56,976 nucleotides of DNA. It comes from an uncultured Eubacteriales bacterium (GTDB lineage Bacteria; Bacillota; Clostridia; Christensenellales; Aristaeellaceae). The notes under the pieces were generated by a model. That model saw only the letters and a list, made by a program, of their open reading frames with translations, did not search any database and was not told the origin of the DNA. The translations under genes were made by a program, and so were the position numbers. The DNA is taken from the NCBI GenBank assembly GCA_900550955.1, contig URUF01000010.1:1-56976 (forward strand). Reading direction: 5' to 3'. Positions 1 through 9,291 of the stretch are shown in pieces. The stretch's first letter is position 1. Every line of letters starts with the position of its first letter.

Positions 1-1
1 C

Positions 2-52
2 GCCGCCCGCGCGCTGCAGCCCGCAGGCCGCATTCGCAAGCGCTCCAAATAA
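2..52 (+). CDS. C-terminal end of a rightward gene (partial)
   Basis: One open frame from the left edge ends in a lysine- and arginine-rich tail (about RIRKRSK) at a TAA at 50-52, directly before a strong terminator hairpin. The position fits the end of a real gene entering the window, but sixteen codons are too few to name a family. An alternative is that this is only intergenic DNA. Confidence 0.35.
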   Translation, partial: AARALQPAGRIRKRSK

Positions 53-60
53 GGCATGGC

Positions 61-94
61 AAAGCCCCGCCAGCTTTTAAGCCGGCGGGGCTTT
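61..94. terminator. Bidirectional intrinsic terminator
   Basis: An 11-bp perfect stem (61-71 with 84-94, GC-rich core with flanking AAA/TTT) is followed by a T-rich run on the + strand. It sits between the end of the rightward gene at the left edge and the end of the leftward gene at 103, so it can serve both. Confidence 0.75.
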
Positions 95-102
95 GTTTCT
101 AT

Positions 103-852
103 TTACGATTCCTTGATTGCGCTAAGCAGTTCAGCCGGTGCGAAGGGAAACCTAAGCACCCCGGCAATTTCACCCGCAATTTCACCGGATTGGATAAAGA
201 ATACCACATTCCCGTCCTCATCCAGATAGAAGTCCGTTTCCGGGCTAAACGCCGTGCGCAGCTCCGCTTCCGTCAGCCCATCCAGGTAATCGCCGTCCGC
301 GTTTTCGCTGTCACGCTCAACAATCTGCCAAACCAGCCGGTATGCCAGCGATTCCGTAACGCTCGCCGCGTCGCTCAAATCGCCGCCGTCCTGCTCCAGG
401 CCCAATACCTGTGAAAGCGTAACCAGCTGTCCTGCGTACATGCCGTCCCTGGCAAAGGTATCGGCAGATAGGCTCGCGCTCTCCCCGTTGCCGCCCATGC
501 TTGTGGAGGTAAGAACCACGCTGATATAGCGCTTATCGTTATGCGTAACCTCGAAGCTGATTTCGGCGTCCACGGGCATTTCCAGCGCGTCCATATCCTG
601 CGCAAGCGCCTGGTAATAGGCGTTAATCGCCCGGTCCACATCCAGCCATGCCTCAAACTGCGGATAGCTGTAACGCAGCGTGGCGCTCTCCGCACCGTCC
701 TGCACAGCCCATGCGCGGCTGCCCGTAATAGGCGCGGCAAGCGGCAGGCCAACCTGCGGCTGCGGCGTAGCCTCCGGCTGGGTCAGCCCAAGGGCCGTAG
801 CGGCCATCAGCATCCCTAGCAGCATCAGCAATGCCGCAGCCGTGCGTTTCAT
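103..852 (-). CDS. Secreted DUF3298-like protein
   Basis: A 249-residue exported protein. Residues 1-22 form a classical signal peptide (basic start, Leu/Met/Ala-rich core). The C-terminal part carries the pattern of DUF3298/RsiV-type extracellular domains: a leucine- and serine-rich helix (TLSQVLGL), then 'DFYLDEDGNVVFF' and an 'EIAGEIAGV..FPF' ending. The start is well supported by a GGAGGGG site about five bases ahead. It follows the gene ending at 869 by only 16 bases, so the two are co-transcribed. No N-terminal cytoplasmic segment is present, so it is not an RsiV-type anti-sigma factor; a role as a secreted or wall-associated domain is all that can be inferred. Confidence 0.7.
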   Translation of the reverse strand: MKRTAAALLMLLGMLMAATALGLTQPEATPQPQVGLPLAAPITGSRAWAVQDGAESATLRYSYPQFEAWLDVDRAINAYYQALAQDMDALEMPVDAEISFEVTHNDKRYISVVLTSTSMGGNGESASLSADTFARDGMYAGQLVTLSQVLGLEQDGGDLSDAASVTESLAYRLVWQIVERDSENADGDYLDGLTEAELRTAFSPETDFYLDEDGNVVFFIQSGEIAGEIAGVLRFPFAPAELLSAIKES

Positions 853-868
853 CGCTTACCCCTCCGCG

Positions 869-1912
869 TCAGCCCTGCGAAAGCTCGTTGGCCACGAAGC
901 TGTTCTGCAGGTAGGAATTGTACATGATGTACTGACTCATCAGCTCGGTGCGGTAGCGCAGCTGCGCCTGGTAGATATACTCATCAGTAAGGATGTACAC
1001 ATCAAACACCGCATAGCCATCGTCCGTGGTATAGGATACGGTGCCGGACTGCAATTCCTCATTCACGGTGGAAACGCTGCCGGTGATGCCGTTCGCCACG
1101 ATGCTCACATAGTCGGTCAGGCTTGCTCCGTTGGCGTTGGGCACGCGCTTGGCAAAGAAGCTGGCGCTTTCATCCGGCAATGTGGCGGATACGCCTTCCT
1201 CGCTTTCAACCAGCATCTCATCCGTAAACACGGAGGGATACAGGAGCGTAAAGCCCAGCTTGCTCTCATATTCCACGCAGATCTGCTCGTCGTAAACCTG
1301 CATTACTTCCTCCAGCGCCAGGTCGGTGCCCACGGAGTAGCCCATCAGGCGGAAGCCGTTAAGAGCCGTATCGTCGCTCTGGAAGGTAAAGGCGGCGCGA
1401 TCCAGCAGCTGCACGTTGGTATAATCCGTGTTGGTCATCTCGCTGATGGGCTTGTCGGCCATGTAGACCTCGCCCACGATCTGCACGCTTTTTCCGTCGG
1501 TGCCGCTGATTACGGACACGGGAATGAAGCCGATGTAGCCGTTCACCTCGTCGGTTCCCGTAACGGGCTCCAGCTCGGGAATCTGGGCCGCGAAGATCTT
1601 TTTAAGCAGTTCGGCCTGCGCAGCGGTATTATCCAGCATATCGCCGGTAATGCCAACGGCGGAGCCATATACCGCGCCTACCTTAAAAAACGCGTCGCTG
1701 AAGGAAACCGTCAGGCTGCCATCCGCGCCCGGCACGCTTTCCGGCGCATTGGGAGAATACTGCGAAGCCGCGCAAACCAAATCCATAACCGGGGTGAGGG
1801 CCTCAAAATCCGCCACGCTTCCGGCAGATTCGGCCGCTGCGCCGGTTAGCCCCAGCGCCAGGCATAGCGCCGTCACCAGGGAAAGCACCTTTTGTACTGT
1901 GTGTTTCATCAT
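869..1912 (-). CDS. Secreted protein of unknown function
   Basis: A 347-residue protein with a clear signal peptide (MMKHTVQKVLSLVTALCLAL, cleavage near AAA-ES around residues 27-29). The frame is open further upstream, but an AGGAGG site lies nine bases before the ATG at 1912, which fixes that start. The mature part is acidic, rich in Asp/Glu/Ser/Thr, with no transmembrane segment, lipobox or repeat that I can see, and I do not recognise a family. Its neighbour downstream (103-852) is also exported; upstream, 75 bases away, lies the thioredoxin-reductase-like gene. The three may be one transcription unit. Confidence 0.65.
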   Translation of the reverse strand: MMKHTVQKVLSLVTALCLALGLTGAAAESAGSVADFEALTPVMDLVCAASQYSPNAPESVPGADGSLTVSFSDAFFKVGAVYGSAVGITGDMLDNTAAQAELLKKIFAAQIPELEPVTGTDEVNGYIGFIPVSVISGTDGKSVQIVGEVYMADKPISEMTNTDYTNVQLLDRAAFTFQSDDTALNGFRLMGYSVGTDLALEEVMQVYDEQICVEYESKLGFTLLYPSVFTDEMLVESEEGVSATLPDESASFFAKRVPNANGASLTDYVSIVANGITGSVSTVNEELQSGTVSYTTDDGYAVFDVYILTDEYIYQAQLRYRTELMSQYIMYNSYLQNSFVANELSQG

Positions 1913-1987
1913 CGTTGTCATCCTCCTCATATTGCAGCCCGGCCTTCTTTGCCGGTTCATCCCATACAACGTGTCAGCTTGGGCGTT

Positions 1988-2842
1988 TCATCCATGTTTC
2001 GCAATATATTCCGCCGCGGCGATGGCGGCAATATTGCCCTCCCCCACCGCCTTGGGCACCTGCAAGGGCTTGCCAGTGCAATCGCCCGCCGCAAAAATGC
2101 CGGGCACATTGGTGCGCATGCCGCGGTCTACCGGGATGTAGCTGCCCTCCGTGCGCAATTCCGGCATGAGCATATCCAGCGGCATTGCCGCGCGAAACAC
2201 AAAAATGCCGTCGTAATAGTGGGTTGCCATGTCTGTGTTAAGGGCCAGCCCGGCGTCGCCGCGGCCGATGCTTTTTGGCTTTTCCCGAACCAGCCGCGCT
2301 TTTTCCGGCAGCCGCTCGGTATTGTGCGCTTTTAGCTGATAGTAATCCAGTTCCCCGGCCAATCCGGCCAGAAACGCGCTTTCCTCCACGCCCTGCATAG
2401 AGGTGGAAAGCACCGCGATGCGCTTTCCACGGTAGAACATGCCATCGCAGGTGGCGCAATAGCTTACGCCGCGCCCCAACTGCTCCGCCTCGCCGGGCAG
2501 CAGCACGGGCCGGGCGGCTCCCATTGCAAGCACCACGGTGCGGCTTTCCATCACGTCGTTCTCCACCAGCAGCATAAAGCCGTCGCCCTGCCGCATGATC
2601 TGCCTTACAAGGCCGGTGCGTTCCTCCGCGCCCAACGCCAGCGCCTGGCCGCGAAAGCTGTCCAGCATTTGCGCGCCGGACGCCTGAGGCATCCCCGGAT
2701 AATTATCAATCCTCTCCGCGGTTCGCAGAAGCCCCGTATCGTTTACGGGAGCTACCACCACTGCGGAAAGGCCGCGCATGCGCGCCGTCATAGCGCAGGA
2801 CCAGCCGGCGGGGCCCTTTCCGATGATTGTAACGTCCGTCAT
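1988..2842 (-). CDS. Thioredoxin-reductase-like flavoprotein lacking NADPH motifs
   Basis: A 284-residue two-domain flavin oxidoreductase. FAD-binding features are present: an N-terminal GKGPAG dinucleotide fold (residues 8-13) and a C-terminal 'GIFAAGDCTGKPLQV' FAD motif. The redox-active pair is CATC (C129, C132). In ordinary TrxB the middle domain has GxGxxA and HRR motifs for NADPH; here the first is replaced by 'VLSTSMQG' and the second by an 'LKAHNTERLPE' stretch, so NADPH binding looks lost. This resembles ferredoxin-dependent flavin thioredoxin reductases of clostridia. The start at 2842 follows a GGGAGG site; the longer frame upstream has none. No thioredoxin gene lies next to it. 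Electron donor is inferred, not shown. Confidence 0.8.
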   Translation of the reverse strand: MTDVTIIGKGPAGWSCAMTARMRGLSAVVVAPVNDTGLLRTAERIDNYPGMPQASGAQMLDSFRGQALALGAEERTGLVRQIMRQGDGFMLLVENDVMESRTVVLAMGAARPVLLPGEAEQLGRGVSYCATCDGMFYRGKRIAVLSTSMQGVEESAFLAGLAGELDYYQLKAHNTERLPEKARLVREKPKSIGRGDAGLALNTDMATHYYDGIFVFRAAMPLDMLMPELRTEGSYIPVDRGMRTNVPGIFAAGDCTGKPLQVPKAVGEGNIAAIAAAEYIAKHG

Positions 2843-2889
2843 GCCTGCCTCCCATTGGTGTAGGATATGGGAATCCCCCACCTTGAATG

Positions 2890-2918
2890 AGTATATCAAA
2901 ATGATTAAAACAATTCAA
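2890..2918 (-). promoter_or_regulatory. Sigma-A promoter of the TrxR-like gene
   Basis: Reading leftward, TTGAAT (2918-2913), 17-base spacer, TATACT (2895-2890). The gene start at 2842 lies about 40 bases from the expected transcription start. Confidence 0.6.
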
Positions 2919-3076
2919 GTGTTTTATCACAGATATAACAGATGTGTTACAACTTTAATTGCCTTTTTTCTCTTTTCTTCGCTAAACAGCGTCATATTGA
3001 ACGCTTATTAGGCAAGGATTGCGCAAAGCGCCTTCCCACGGCCCGGCTTTTTTCTCATAAGCCTATTCAACGGCAA

Positions 3077-3113
3077 AGGGCCTGCCGCAGTTTTCCTTTC
3101 TGCAACAGGCCCT
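3077..3113 (-). terminator. Terminator after clpX
   Basis: An interrupted stem (8 bp AGGGCCTG/CAGGCCCT outside, 4 bp GCAG/CTGC inside) lies ten bases after the clpX stop. The T-run after it on the leftward strand is short (TTT), so termination may be partial. Confidence 0.5.
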
Positions 3114-3122
3114 GTTATTCTG

Positions 3123-4448
<1,326 letters not shown>

Positions 4449-4453
4449 TGCTG

Positions 4454-4460
4454 TCACCTC
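4454..4460 (-). promoter_or_regulatory. Shine-Dalgarno site deciding the clpX start
   Basis: GAGGTGA is a seven-base match to the anti-SD. It overlaps the candidate GTG start and is five bases before a TTG, which argues for a TTG-initiated ClpX. Confidence 0.5.
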
Positions 4461-4484
4461 GTTTGATAGAATGCCGTCAATCGC

Positions 4485-5075
4485 TTACTTCGCGCTGCGC
4501 GGACGATAGATTTCGTCAATGATGCCGTAGGCCAGGCCTTCCTCGGCGCTCATAAAGTAATCGCGTTCCACGTCCTGCTTCACACGCTCCAGGGGCTGGC
4601 CTGTCATCTCGGCCATCATACGGGTCATCTTTTCCTTGGTTTTCATCAGCCATTCGGCGCGGATGGCCACGTCCGTTGCTTGGCCGCTGGCGCCGCCAAG
4701 GGGCTGATGGATCATGATCTCGCTGTTGGGCAGGGCCAAACGCTTCCCCTTCTGCCCAGCCATCAGCAAAAACGCGCCCATACTGGCCGCCATGCCGATG
4801 CACACCGTGCGCACATCGCACTTGATGTAGTTCATGGTATCATAAATAGCCATACCGGCAGTTACACTGCCGCCAGGGCTGTTGATATACAAGGAAATAT
4901 CCGAGTCCGGGTTTTCCATCTCCAGGAACAAAAGCTGGGCCACAACCAGGTTGGCCACATCATCGTCAATTTCGCCGCCAAGGAAGACGATACGGTCTTT
5001 CAAAAGGCGCGAATAGATATCGAACGAACGTTCGCCGCGGTTGGTCTGTTCAATAACCATTGGGATCAAGCTCAT
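4485..5075 (-). CDS. clpP: ATP-dependent Clp protease proteolytic subunit ClpP
   Basis: The serine peptidase that forms the barrel of ClpXP. 196 residues, the family's usual length. The catalytic triad falls at the canonical positions S98 (GMAASMGA), H123 (MIHQP) and D172 (VERDYF), with the oxyanion glycines of SPGGSV at 66-71. The start at 5075 follows a GAAGGAGTGA site; the longer upstream frame lacks one. It stands 27 bases before clpX and 103 bases after tig, from which it is separated by a terminator-like hairpin, so it is probably expressed by read-through from the tig promoter. Confidence 0.97.
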   Translation of the reverse strand: MSLIPMVIEQTNRGERSFDIYSRLLKDRIVFLGGEIDDDVANLVVAQLLFLEMENPDSDISLYINSPGGSVTAGMAIYDTMNYIKCDVRTVCIGMAASMGAFLLMAGQKGKRLALPNSEIMIHQPLGGASGQATDVAIRAEWLMKTKEKMTRMMAEMTGQPLERVKQDVERDYFMSAEEGLAYGIIDEIYRPRSAK

Positions 5076-5112
5076 ACCGTTCACTCCTTCGTATGCATTG
5101 CTTTTCCTTTGA

Positions 5113-5166
5113 AAAGCGCGCACCGCAAGCTATACCCTCAAAGCATATGCATGCGGTGCGCGCTTT
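5113..5166 (-). terminator. Attenuator or terminator between tig and clpP
   Basis: A perfect 15-bp inverted repeat (5113-5127 with 5152-5166, 24-base loop) starts 12 bases after the tig stop and is followed on the leftward strand by TTTTC. I see no promoter between it and clpP, so it probably reduces, rather than stops, transcription into clpPX. Confidence 0.65.
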
Positions 5167-5178
5167 ATGCGTGCCGTA

Positions 5179-6549
5179 TCAGGCTTCGGTATCGGCAGCC
5201 TTCTTCGCCGCACGCCTGCGGGGCTTCTTTTCTTCGGCCTTCGCTTCCGGTTCAGGCTCGTCGGTTACCTTAGCATTTTCCCAAAGCATATCCAGGGCCT
5301 TGGTCACGCTCGCGCGGTGCTTGAAGTAGTCAAGCTGCTCAGCGCCAAAGCTTTCCTTCAGCTTCTCCACCGTCTGCTGCATGGAGGAAGCGTAGCCTTC
5401 CAGCAGCTTATCCACATCCGCCTCTTCAGCCTCAATCTTCTCGGCCTTAACAATCTCGTCCATCACAAGCTCGGTCTTTACGCTGTTAAGCGCCTCGGAG
5501 CGGTAGACGTTGCGCATTTCCGCCTCGGTCTGGCCCAGCATGCGCAGGTACTGCTCCATGCTAAAGCCCTGCTGCTGCATGCGCCAGCCCATTTCCTGCA
5601 TCATCTCGTCCAGCTTTTCCTCCACCATTACATCGGGAACGTCAACCTCGGCTTTCTCCACAACGGCGTTTACCAGCGCCTGGCGGGCGGCTTCCTCAGC
5701 CTGCGCGTCGGCGGCTTCCTGCATATGCTTTTCCAGGTCGGCGCGATATTCGGCCAGGGTGTCAAAATCGCTCACCTCGGCGGCAAACTCGTCGTCCAGC
5801 TCAGGCAGCTCCTCGCGCGTGATGGCATGCAGCTTCACATGGAACACGGCGTCCTTGCCCTTCAGGTTCTCGGCATGGTACTCCTCAGGGAACTTCACAT
5901 TCAGGTCGCGCTCTTCGCCGATCTGCATGCCCACCATCTGCTCCTCAAAGCCCGGGATGAAGCTTCCGGAGCCTATTACCAGGGACTGATGCTCTGCGGT
6001 GCCGCCCTCGAACTTTTCGCCATCCACGCTGCCGCTGTAATCCAGCTCGGCCTTATCGCCGTTTTCCAGCGCGCGATCGGTTACGTCAACGCTGCGGGCA
6101 ACGCGCTTGCGCTCCTGCTCGATGCGGGCGTCCACTTCCTCGGCGGTCACCTTACGGGCCTTCCTGGCCACTTCCACGCCCTTGTACTCGCCCAACTTTA
6201 CCTCGGGCACCACAAATACCTCGCAGCTGAATACAAGATCCTTGCCCGCCTCCATCTGATCCACCTTATCCAATTCGGGGCGGCCTACGGGCTTCAAATC
6301 ATTTTCCTTAACGGCGGTCATATAGGCGTCCGGAAACAGCAGATCCATCGCATCCTCATAGAATACGCCAGCGCCGTACATGCGCTCAATCAGCTTACGG
6401 GGCGCCTTCCCTTTACGGAAGCCAGGCACGCTGATTTGTCCGCGCAGCTTCAGATAGGCCTTTTCAATCGCCTTGTCAAAATCGCCGGCGGGCACATTAA
6501 ACGAAATCTTGACTTTGTTTCCGGAGATTTTTTCCACCGTATGTTCCAT
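5179..6549 (-). CDS. tig: Trigger factor, ribosome-associated chaperone
   Basis: Binds the ribosome exit tunnel and shields nascent chains. 456 residues, near the usual length. Visible order: N-terminal ribosome-binding domain with the signature GFRKGKAPR at about 43-51; FKBP-like prolyl isomerase domain (about 150-240, 'GDKAELDYSGSVDGEKFEGG' onward); helical C-terminal chaperone arms (about 260-430); a short Lys/Arg/Ala-rich tail. The start at 6549 has AGGAGG seven bases ahead; an upstream in-frame ATG lacks such a site. First gene of the tig-clpP-clpX run, with its own promoter at 6611-6639. Confidence 0.96.
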   Translation of the reverse strand: MEHTVEKISGNKVKISFNVPAGDFDKAIEKAYLKLRGQISVPGFRKGKAPRKLIERMYGAGVFYEDAMDLLFPDAYMTAVKENDLKPVGRPELDKVDQMEAGKDLVFSCEVFVVPEVKLGEYKGVEVARKARKVTAEEVDARIEQERKRVARSVDVTDRALENGDKAELDYSGSVDGEKFEGGTAEHQSLVIGSGSFIPGFEEQMVGMQIGEERDLNVKFPEEYHAENLKGKDAVFHVKLHAITREELPELDDEFAAEVSDFDTLAEYRADLEKHMQEAADAQAEEAARQALVNAVVEKAEVDVPDVMVEEKLDEMMQEMGWRMQQQGFSMEQYLRMLGQTEAEMRNVYRSEALNSVKTELVMDEIVKAEKIEAEEADVDKLLEGYASSMQQTVEKLKESFGAEQLDYFKHRASVTKALDMLWENAKVTDEPEPEAKAEEKKPRRRAAKKAADTEA

Positions 6550-6610
6550 GTGTTTTCCTCCTGAGGCATCCAAATGCCATAACCAAATTTATCAAAGAAC
6601 ACCATTTGAC

Positions 6611-6639
6611 AGTATACCATTGTTTTGAAATGCGTGCAA
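6611..6639 (-). promoter_or_regulatory. Sigma-A promoter of tig
   Basis: Leftward TTGCAC (6639-6634), 17-base spacer, TATACT (6616-6611), giving a leader of about 55 bases before tig. Confidence 0.7.
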
Positions 6640-6678
6640 GTGCCGAATGCCTCGTTTTACGCAATTTCCCAGAAAAGC

Positions 6679-8037
6679 TCATACCACTTTGCAGGCAAGC
6701 CACTTGTCCCCCCGGTAGCGCATTCCAAAGAGAGCGGCGCGCACCACCCAGTCCAGGTACATGGCCAGCCAAACGCCCAAAAGTCCCATTCCAAGGCAGG
6801 ATACAAACAAGTAGCTTGCGCCTATGCGGCATATCCACATGCTTAACACGCTTACCGTCATGGTAAAGCGCGCGTCGCCCGCGGCGCGCAGGGCGTTGGG
6901 CACCGTAAAGCTGGCCGGCCAGAAAAGAACCGCCGCAATGGCAAAGGTGCGCAGCACCATCTCCGATGCGTCCAGGCCCTCCGCGCTAAGGTTAAACACG
7001 CCTGCAAGCGGCCTGGCGAAAAAGAACAGCCCAATATTGATCGCCAGCATAGAGCCGTATACCACGCGGAACAGCTTTCCGGCGTAATAACGCGCCTGCC
7101 GCGTATCGCCCGCTCCCACGCACTGCCCCACTACCGCAACCATGGCCAGCCCAATGGCCGTGCCGGGCAGGTTGCACAAACTGCCAATGTTGCTGGAAAC
7201 CGCGTTGGCCGCAATCATGCTTTCGCCAAGGCTGCTCACAAGGCCCGCCACCAGCAGCTTGCCAATATGGAACATGCTGTTTTCCAGCCCGTTGGGAAGG
7301 CCCTGGCTAAAAATACGCTTGATCATAGGCAAATCCGGCTCCGGGCGCGCGGGCCTAATCAAATGAATGGGCGATTGCTCATGCAGCAAAAGCCGGATCA
7401 TTATTACGGCCCCCAGCATGCGCGAAACCAGGGAGGCCAACCCCGCGCCGGCCACCTCCATGCCAAAGCCGTAAATCAGCAGGGCGTTACCCGCCACGTT
7501 AACCACGTTCATCATCAGCGATGTGTACATGCTGGCCTTGCTGTTGCCCATGGCCCGTAAAAGCGCAGCGCCGCCATTGTACAGCGCCAACGCCGGATAG
7601 CTAAGCGCCGAAAGGAACAGGTACGTGCGGCAATACGCCATGGTGCTTTGCGTAAGCGAGCCAAAGCACGCGCGCAAAATCCCATCGGAAAACGCTATGG
7701 CAGCCGCGCCGATTCCCATCGCCAGCGCAAGGGATACATACATAAGCTGCTTGGCGGCGTTACAGGCGCTGCCATGCTCGCGCTTTCCCAGGTACTGCGC
7801 CGCCACAACCGCGCCGCCCGTCGCCATAGCGGAAAAAAGCTGGGTCAGCAGCACATTGATGCTGTCCACCAGCGATATGGCGCTTACTGCGCTTTCCGAG
7901 ATGTTGCTCACCATCACCGTGTCCGCCATGCCGATGAGCAGCGCCAGGAACTGCTCGATCACCAGCGGCAGGATCAGCCGTACCAGGTCGCGGTTGGTAA
8001 ACAGCTTTTCTTCATTTGGAATGTTCGTTGGAAACAC
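6679..8037 (-). CDS. MATE family efflux transporter (first of three)
   Basis: A 452-residue, twelve-helix multidrug and toxin extrusion protein that would export organic cations or metabolites against Na+ or H+. Typical features are the N-terminal 'LILPLVIEQFLALLIGMADTVMV' helix with Met-Ala-Asp-Thr in the first membrane segment and an internally repeated two-lobe arrangement. The start is GTG at 8037, preceded by AGGAAG; there is no ATG nearby. It overlaps the end of the upstream flippase-like gene by 26 bases, so the two are translationally coupled and co-transcribed. The substrate cannot be read from the sequence. Confidence 0.88.
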   Translation of the reverse strand: MFPTNIPNEEKLFTNRDLVRLILPLVIEQFLALLIGMADTVMVSNISESAVSAISLVDSINVLLTQLFSAMATGGAVVAAQYLGKREHGSACNAAKQLMYVSLALAMGIGAAAIAFSDGILRACFGSLTQSTMAYCRTYLFLSALSYPALALYNGGAALLRAMGNSKASMYTSLMMNVVNVAGNALLIYGFGMEVAGAGLASLVSRMLGAVIMIRLLLHEQSPIHLIRPARPEPDLPMIKRIFSQGLPNGLENSMFHIGKLLVAGLVSSLGESMIAANAVSSNIGSLCNLPGTAIGLAMVAVVGQCVGAGDTRQARYYAGKLFRVVYGSMLAINIGLFFFARPLAGVFNLSAEGLDASEMVLRTFAIAAVLFWPASFTVPNALRAAGDARFTMTVSVLSMWICRIGASYLFVSCLGMGLLGVWLAMYLDWVVRAALFGMRYRGDKWLACKVV

Positions 8038-9079
8038 CTTCCTGCTTTTGTCCGCGCCTGCGCAGCTGGTTCACATTCTCTGCCATGGTAAGCAACGCGC
8101 CGGCCAAAATGCTCAAGTAGTACGTGGAAAACCGCCAAAGCAGCAGCGCCACAAACAGCTGCGCATCCGGGAAAATATGCTTGAACAGCACGGCAAAGCC
8201 GCCCTCCTGCGCGCCGCTGGCCCCCGGCAGGGGCGTGTAGCTGGCCCCGATGTACAAAAGAACGCCCATGGTAATCAGCTCGCCCATAGAAGCGCCGCTT
8301 AAGCCAAACGCATGGTAAATCGCCAATATCACCAGCATCAGGGACATCAGCTGCCCAAGCGCAATCAGGCACTGAATCAGCACGTCCTTGGGATGCCGTA
8401 TCACCAGGTGCACGCTATCCAAAAAACTTTGGCAATGGTTTTCCCACTTGGCCCGGGAGGCTTCCGGGTTTTTGCATACGCGCAGGCGCACGCCGATACG
8501 GATGCACCATTCAATCACCTTGCGCACGGCGCGGCGGCTAATCGCCATCAGCGCCACCATCCCAATGGAAAAAAGGTTTACCGCATAGCCCAGTAAAACA
8601 AACCATGTGCTGCCCTGCAAATGCGCGCCCACAAAGGCAGCATGGGTTATCCACAGCGCCGCGCCCGTAATCAGCAGCACCGCCTGGAACACAATAAACT
8701 TAACCGCCATCGCCGAACCGCTAACGCCAATGGGCACGCCGCATTTGCTCAAGCTGTACATCTCCATTGGCTGGCCGCCCGTTGCGCCGGGCGTGATGTT
8801 GCTGTAATAAATGCCCGTCATAGCGGCGCGCAGGCTTTGCCGCAGCTTGACGGGACGCCCCTGCATATGCAGGAAATGATGCACCGCCAGCGCGTCCATC
8901 AGCACATAAAGCATCCAGCTGATCAGGCACAAAAGCAGGTAGACGGGGCTCAATGTACGCAGGGCCCGGCCCAGCGCCTCTAAATCGTTGCCTCTAAAAC
9001 CTATATACAGCACCACGCCCAACGTAATCAGCAAAAATAAAATGCTGAAGAGCCGTTCAAAATTGGGTTTTCTGGCCAT
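8012..9079 (-). CDS. Flippase-like (lysylphosphatidylglycerol synthase TM-domain) protein
   Basis: A 355-residue integral membrane protein of the UPF0104/YbhN/AglD-like family, which matches the membrane part of MprF without its catalytic domain. It has about eight hydrophobic segments and both family motifs: 'TPGATGGQPMEMYSL' near the second or third helix and 'PLPGASGAQEGGF' in the second half. Members are thought to move lipids or lipid-linked sugars across the membrane. The downstream MATE gene overlaps its end. It has a consensus promoter at 9126-9154, back to back with that of the fur-znu operon. Confidence 0.85.
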   Translation of the reverse strand: MARKPNFERLFSILFLLITLGVVLYIGFRGNDLEALGRALRTLSPVYLLLCLISWMLYVLMDALAVHHFLHMQGRPVKLRQSLRAAMTGIYYSNITPGATGGQPMEMYSLSKCGVPIGVSGSAMAVKFIVFQAVLLITGAALWITHAAFVGAHLQGSTWFVLLGYAVNLFSIGMVALMAISRRAVRKVIEWCIRIGVRLRVCKNPEASRAKWENHCQSFLDSVHLVIRHPKDVLIQCLIALGQLMSLMLVILAIYHAFGLSGASMGELITMGVLLYIGASYTPLPGASGAQEGGFAVLFKHIFPDAQLFVALLLWRFSTYYLSILAGALLTMAENVNQLRRRGQKQEGVSNEHSK

Positions 9080-9125
9080 GCTCTAACTCCCGTTCAAAAA
9101 ATAGGCGCCCCGAAAGGCTCAAGTT

Positions 9126-9154
9126 AGTATACCATAGTTTCAAAGGCCTGACAA
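9126..9154 (-). promoter_or_regulatory. Sigma-A promoter of the flippase-like/MATE operon
   Basis: Leftward TTGTCA (9154-9149), 17-base spacer, TATACT (9131-9126). Confidence 0.7.
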
Positions 9155-9198
9155 TGCGGCGCATACCGTTAAAAGCGGGCAAAATCTTGCTTGGCCTA

Positions 9199-9227
9199 TT
9201 GACAATGCGTTGCCGCGCATGTATACT
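9199..9227 (+). promoter_or_regulatory. Sigma-A promoter of the fur-znu operon
   Basis: TTGACA (9199-9204), 17-base spacer, TATACT (9222-9227): the closest to consensus in the window. Directly followed by a metal-regulator operator. Confidence 0.85.
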
Positions 9228-9235
9228 GCAAACTC

Positions 9236-9254
9236 GAAAATGATTTTCATTTTC
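9236..9254 (+). promoter_or_regulatory. Fur-family operator (perfect 8-3-8 palindrome)
   Basis: GAAAATGATTTTCATTTTC: GAAAATGA and TCATTTTC are exact inverted copies around TTT. It matches 15 of 19 positions of the classic Fur box and covers the transcription start region of the fur-znu promoter. The regulator encoded just downstream is the obvious ligand, giving autoregulation. Confidence 0.75.
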
Positions 9255-9291
9255 ATTTCGTTGTATTCCGCAGCTTAGGGGAGGGGTATCC

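Noticed and set aside
103..852. DUF3298-like protein as an RsiV-type anti-sigma factor
   Set aside because: It has a cleavable signal peptide and no cytoplasmic sigma-binding segment, and no ECF sigma gene is near.
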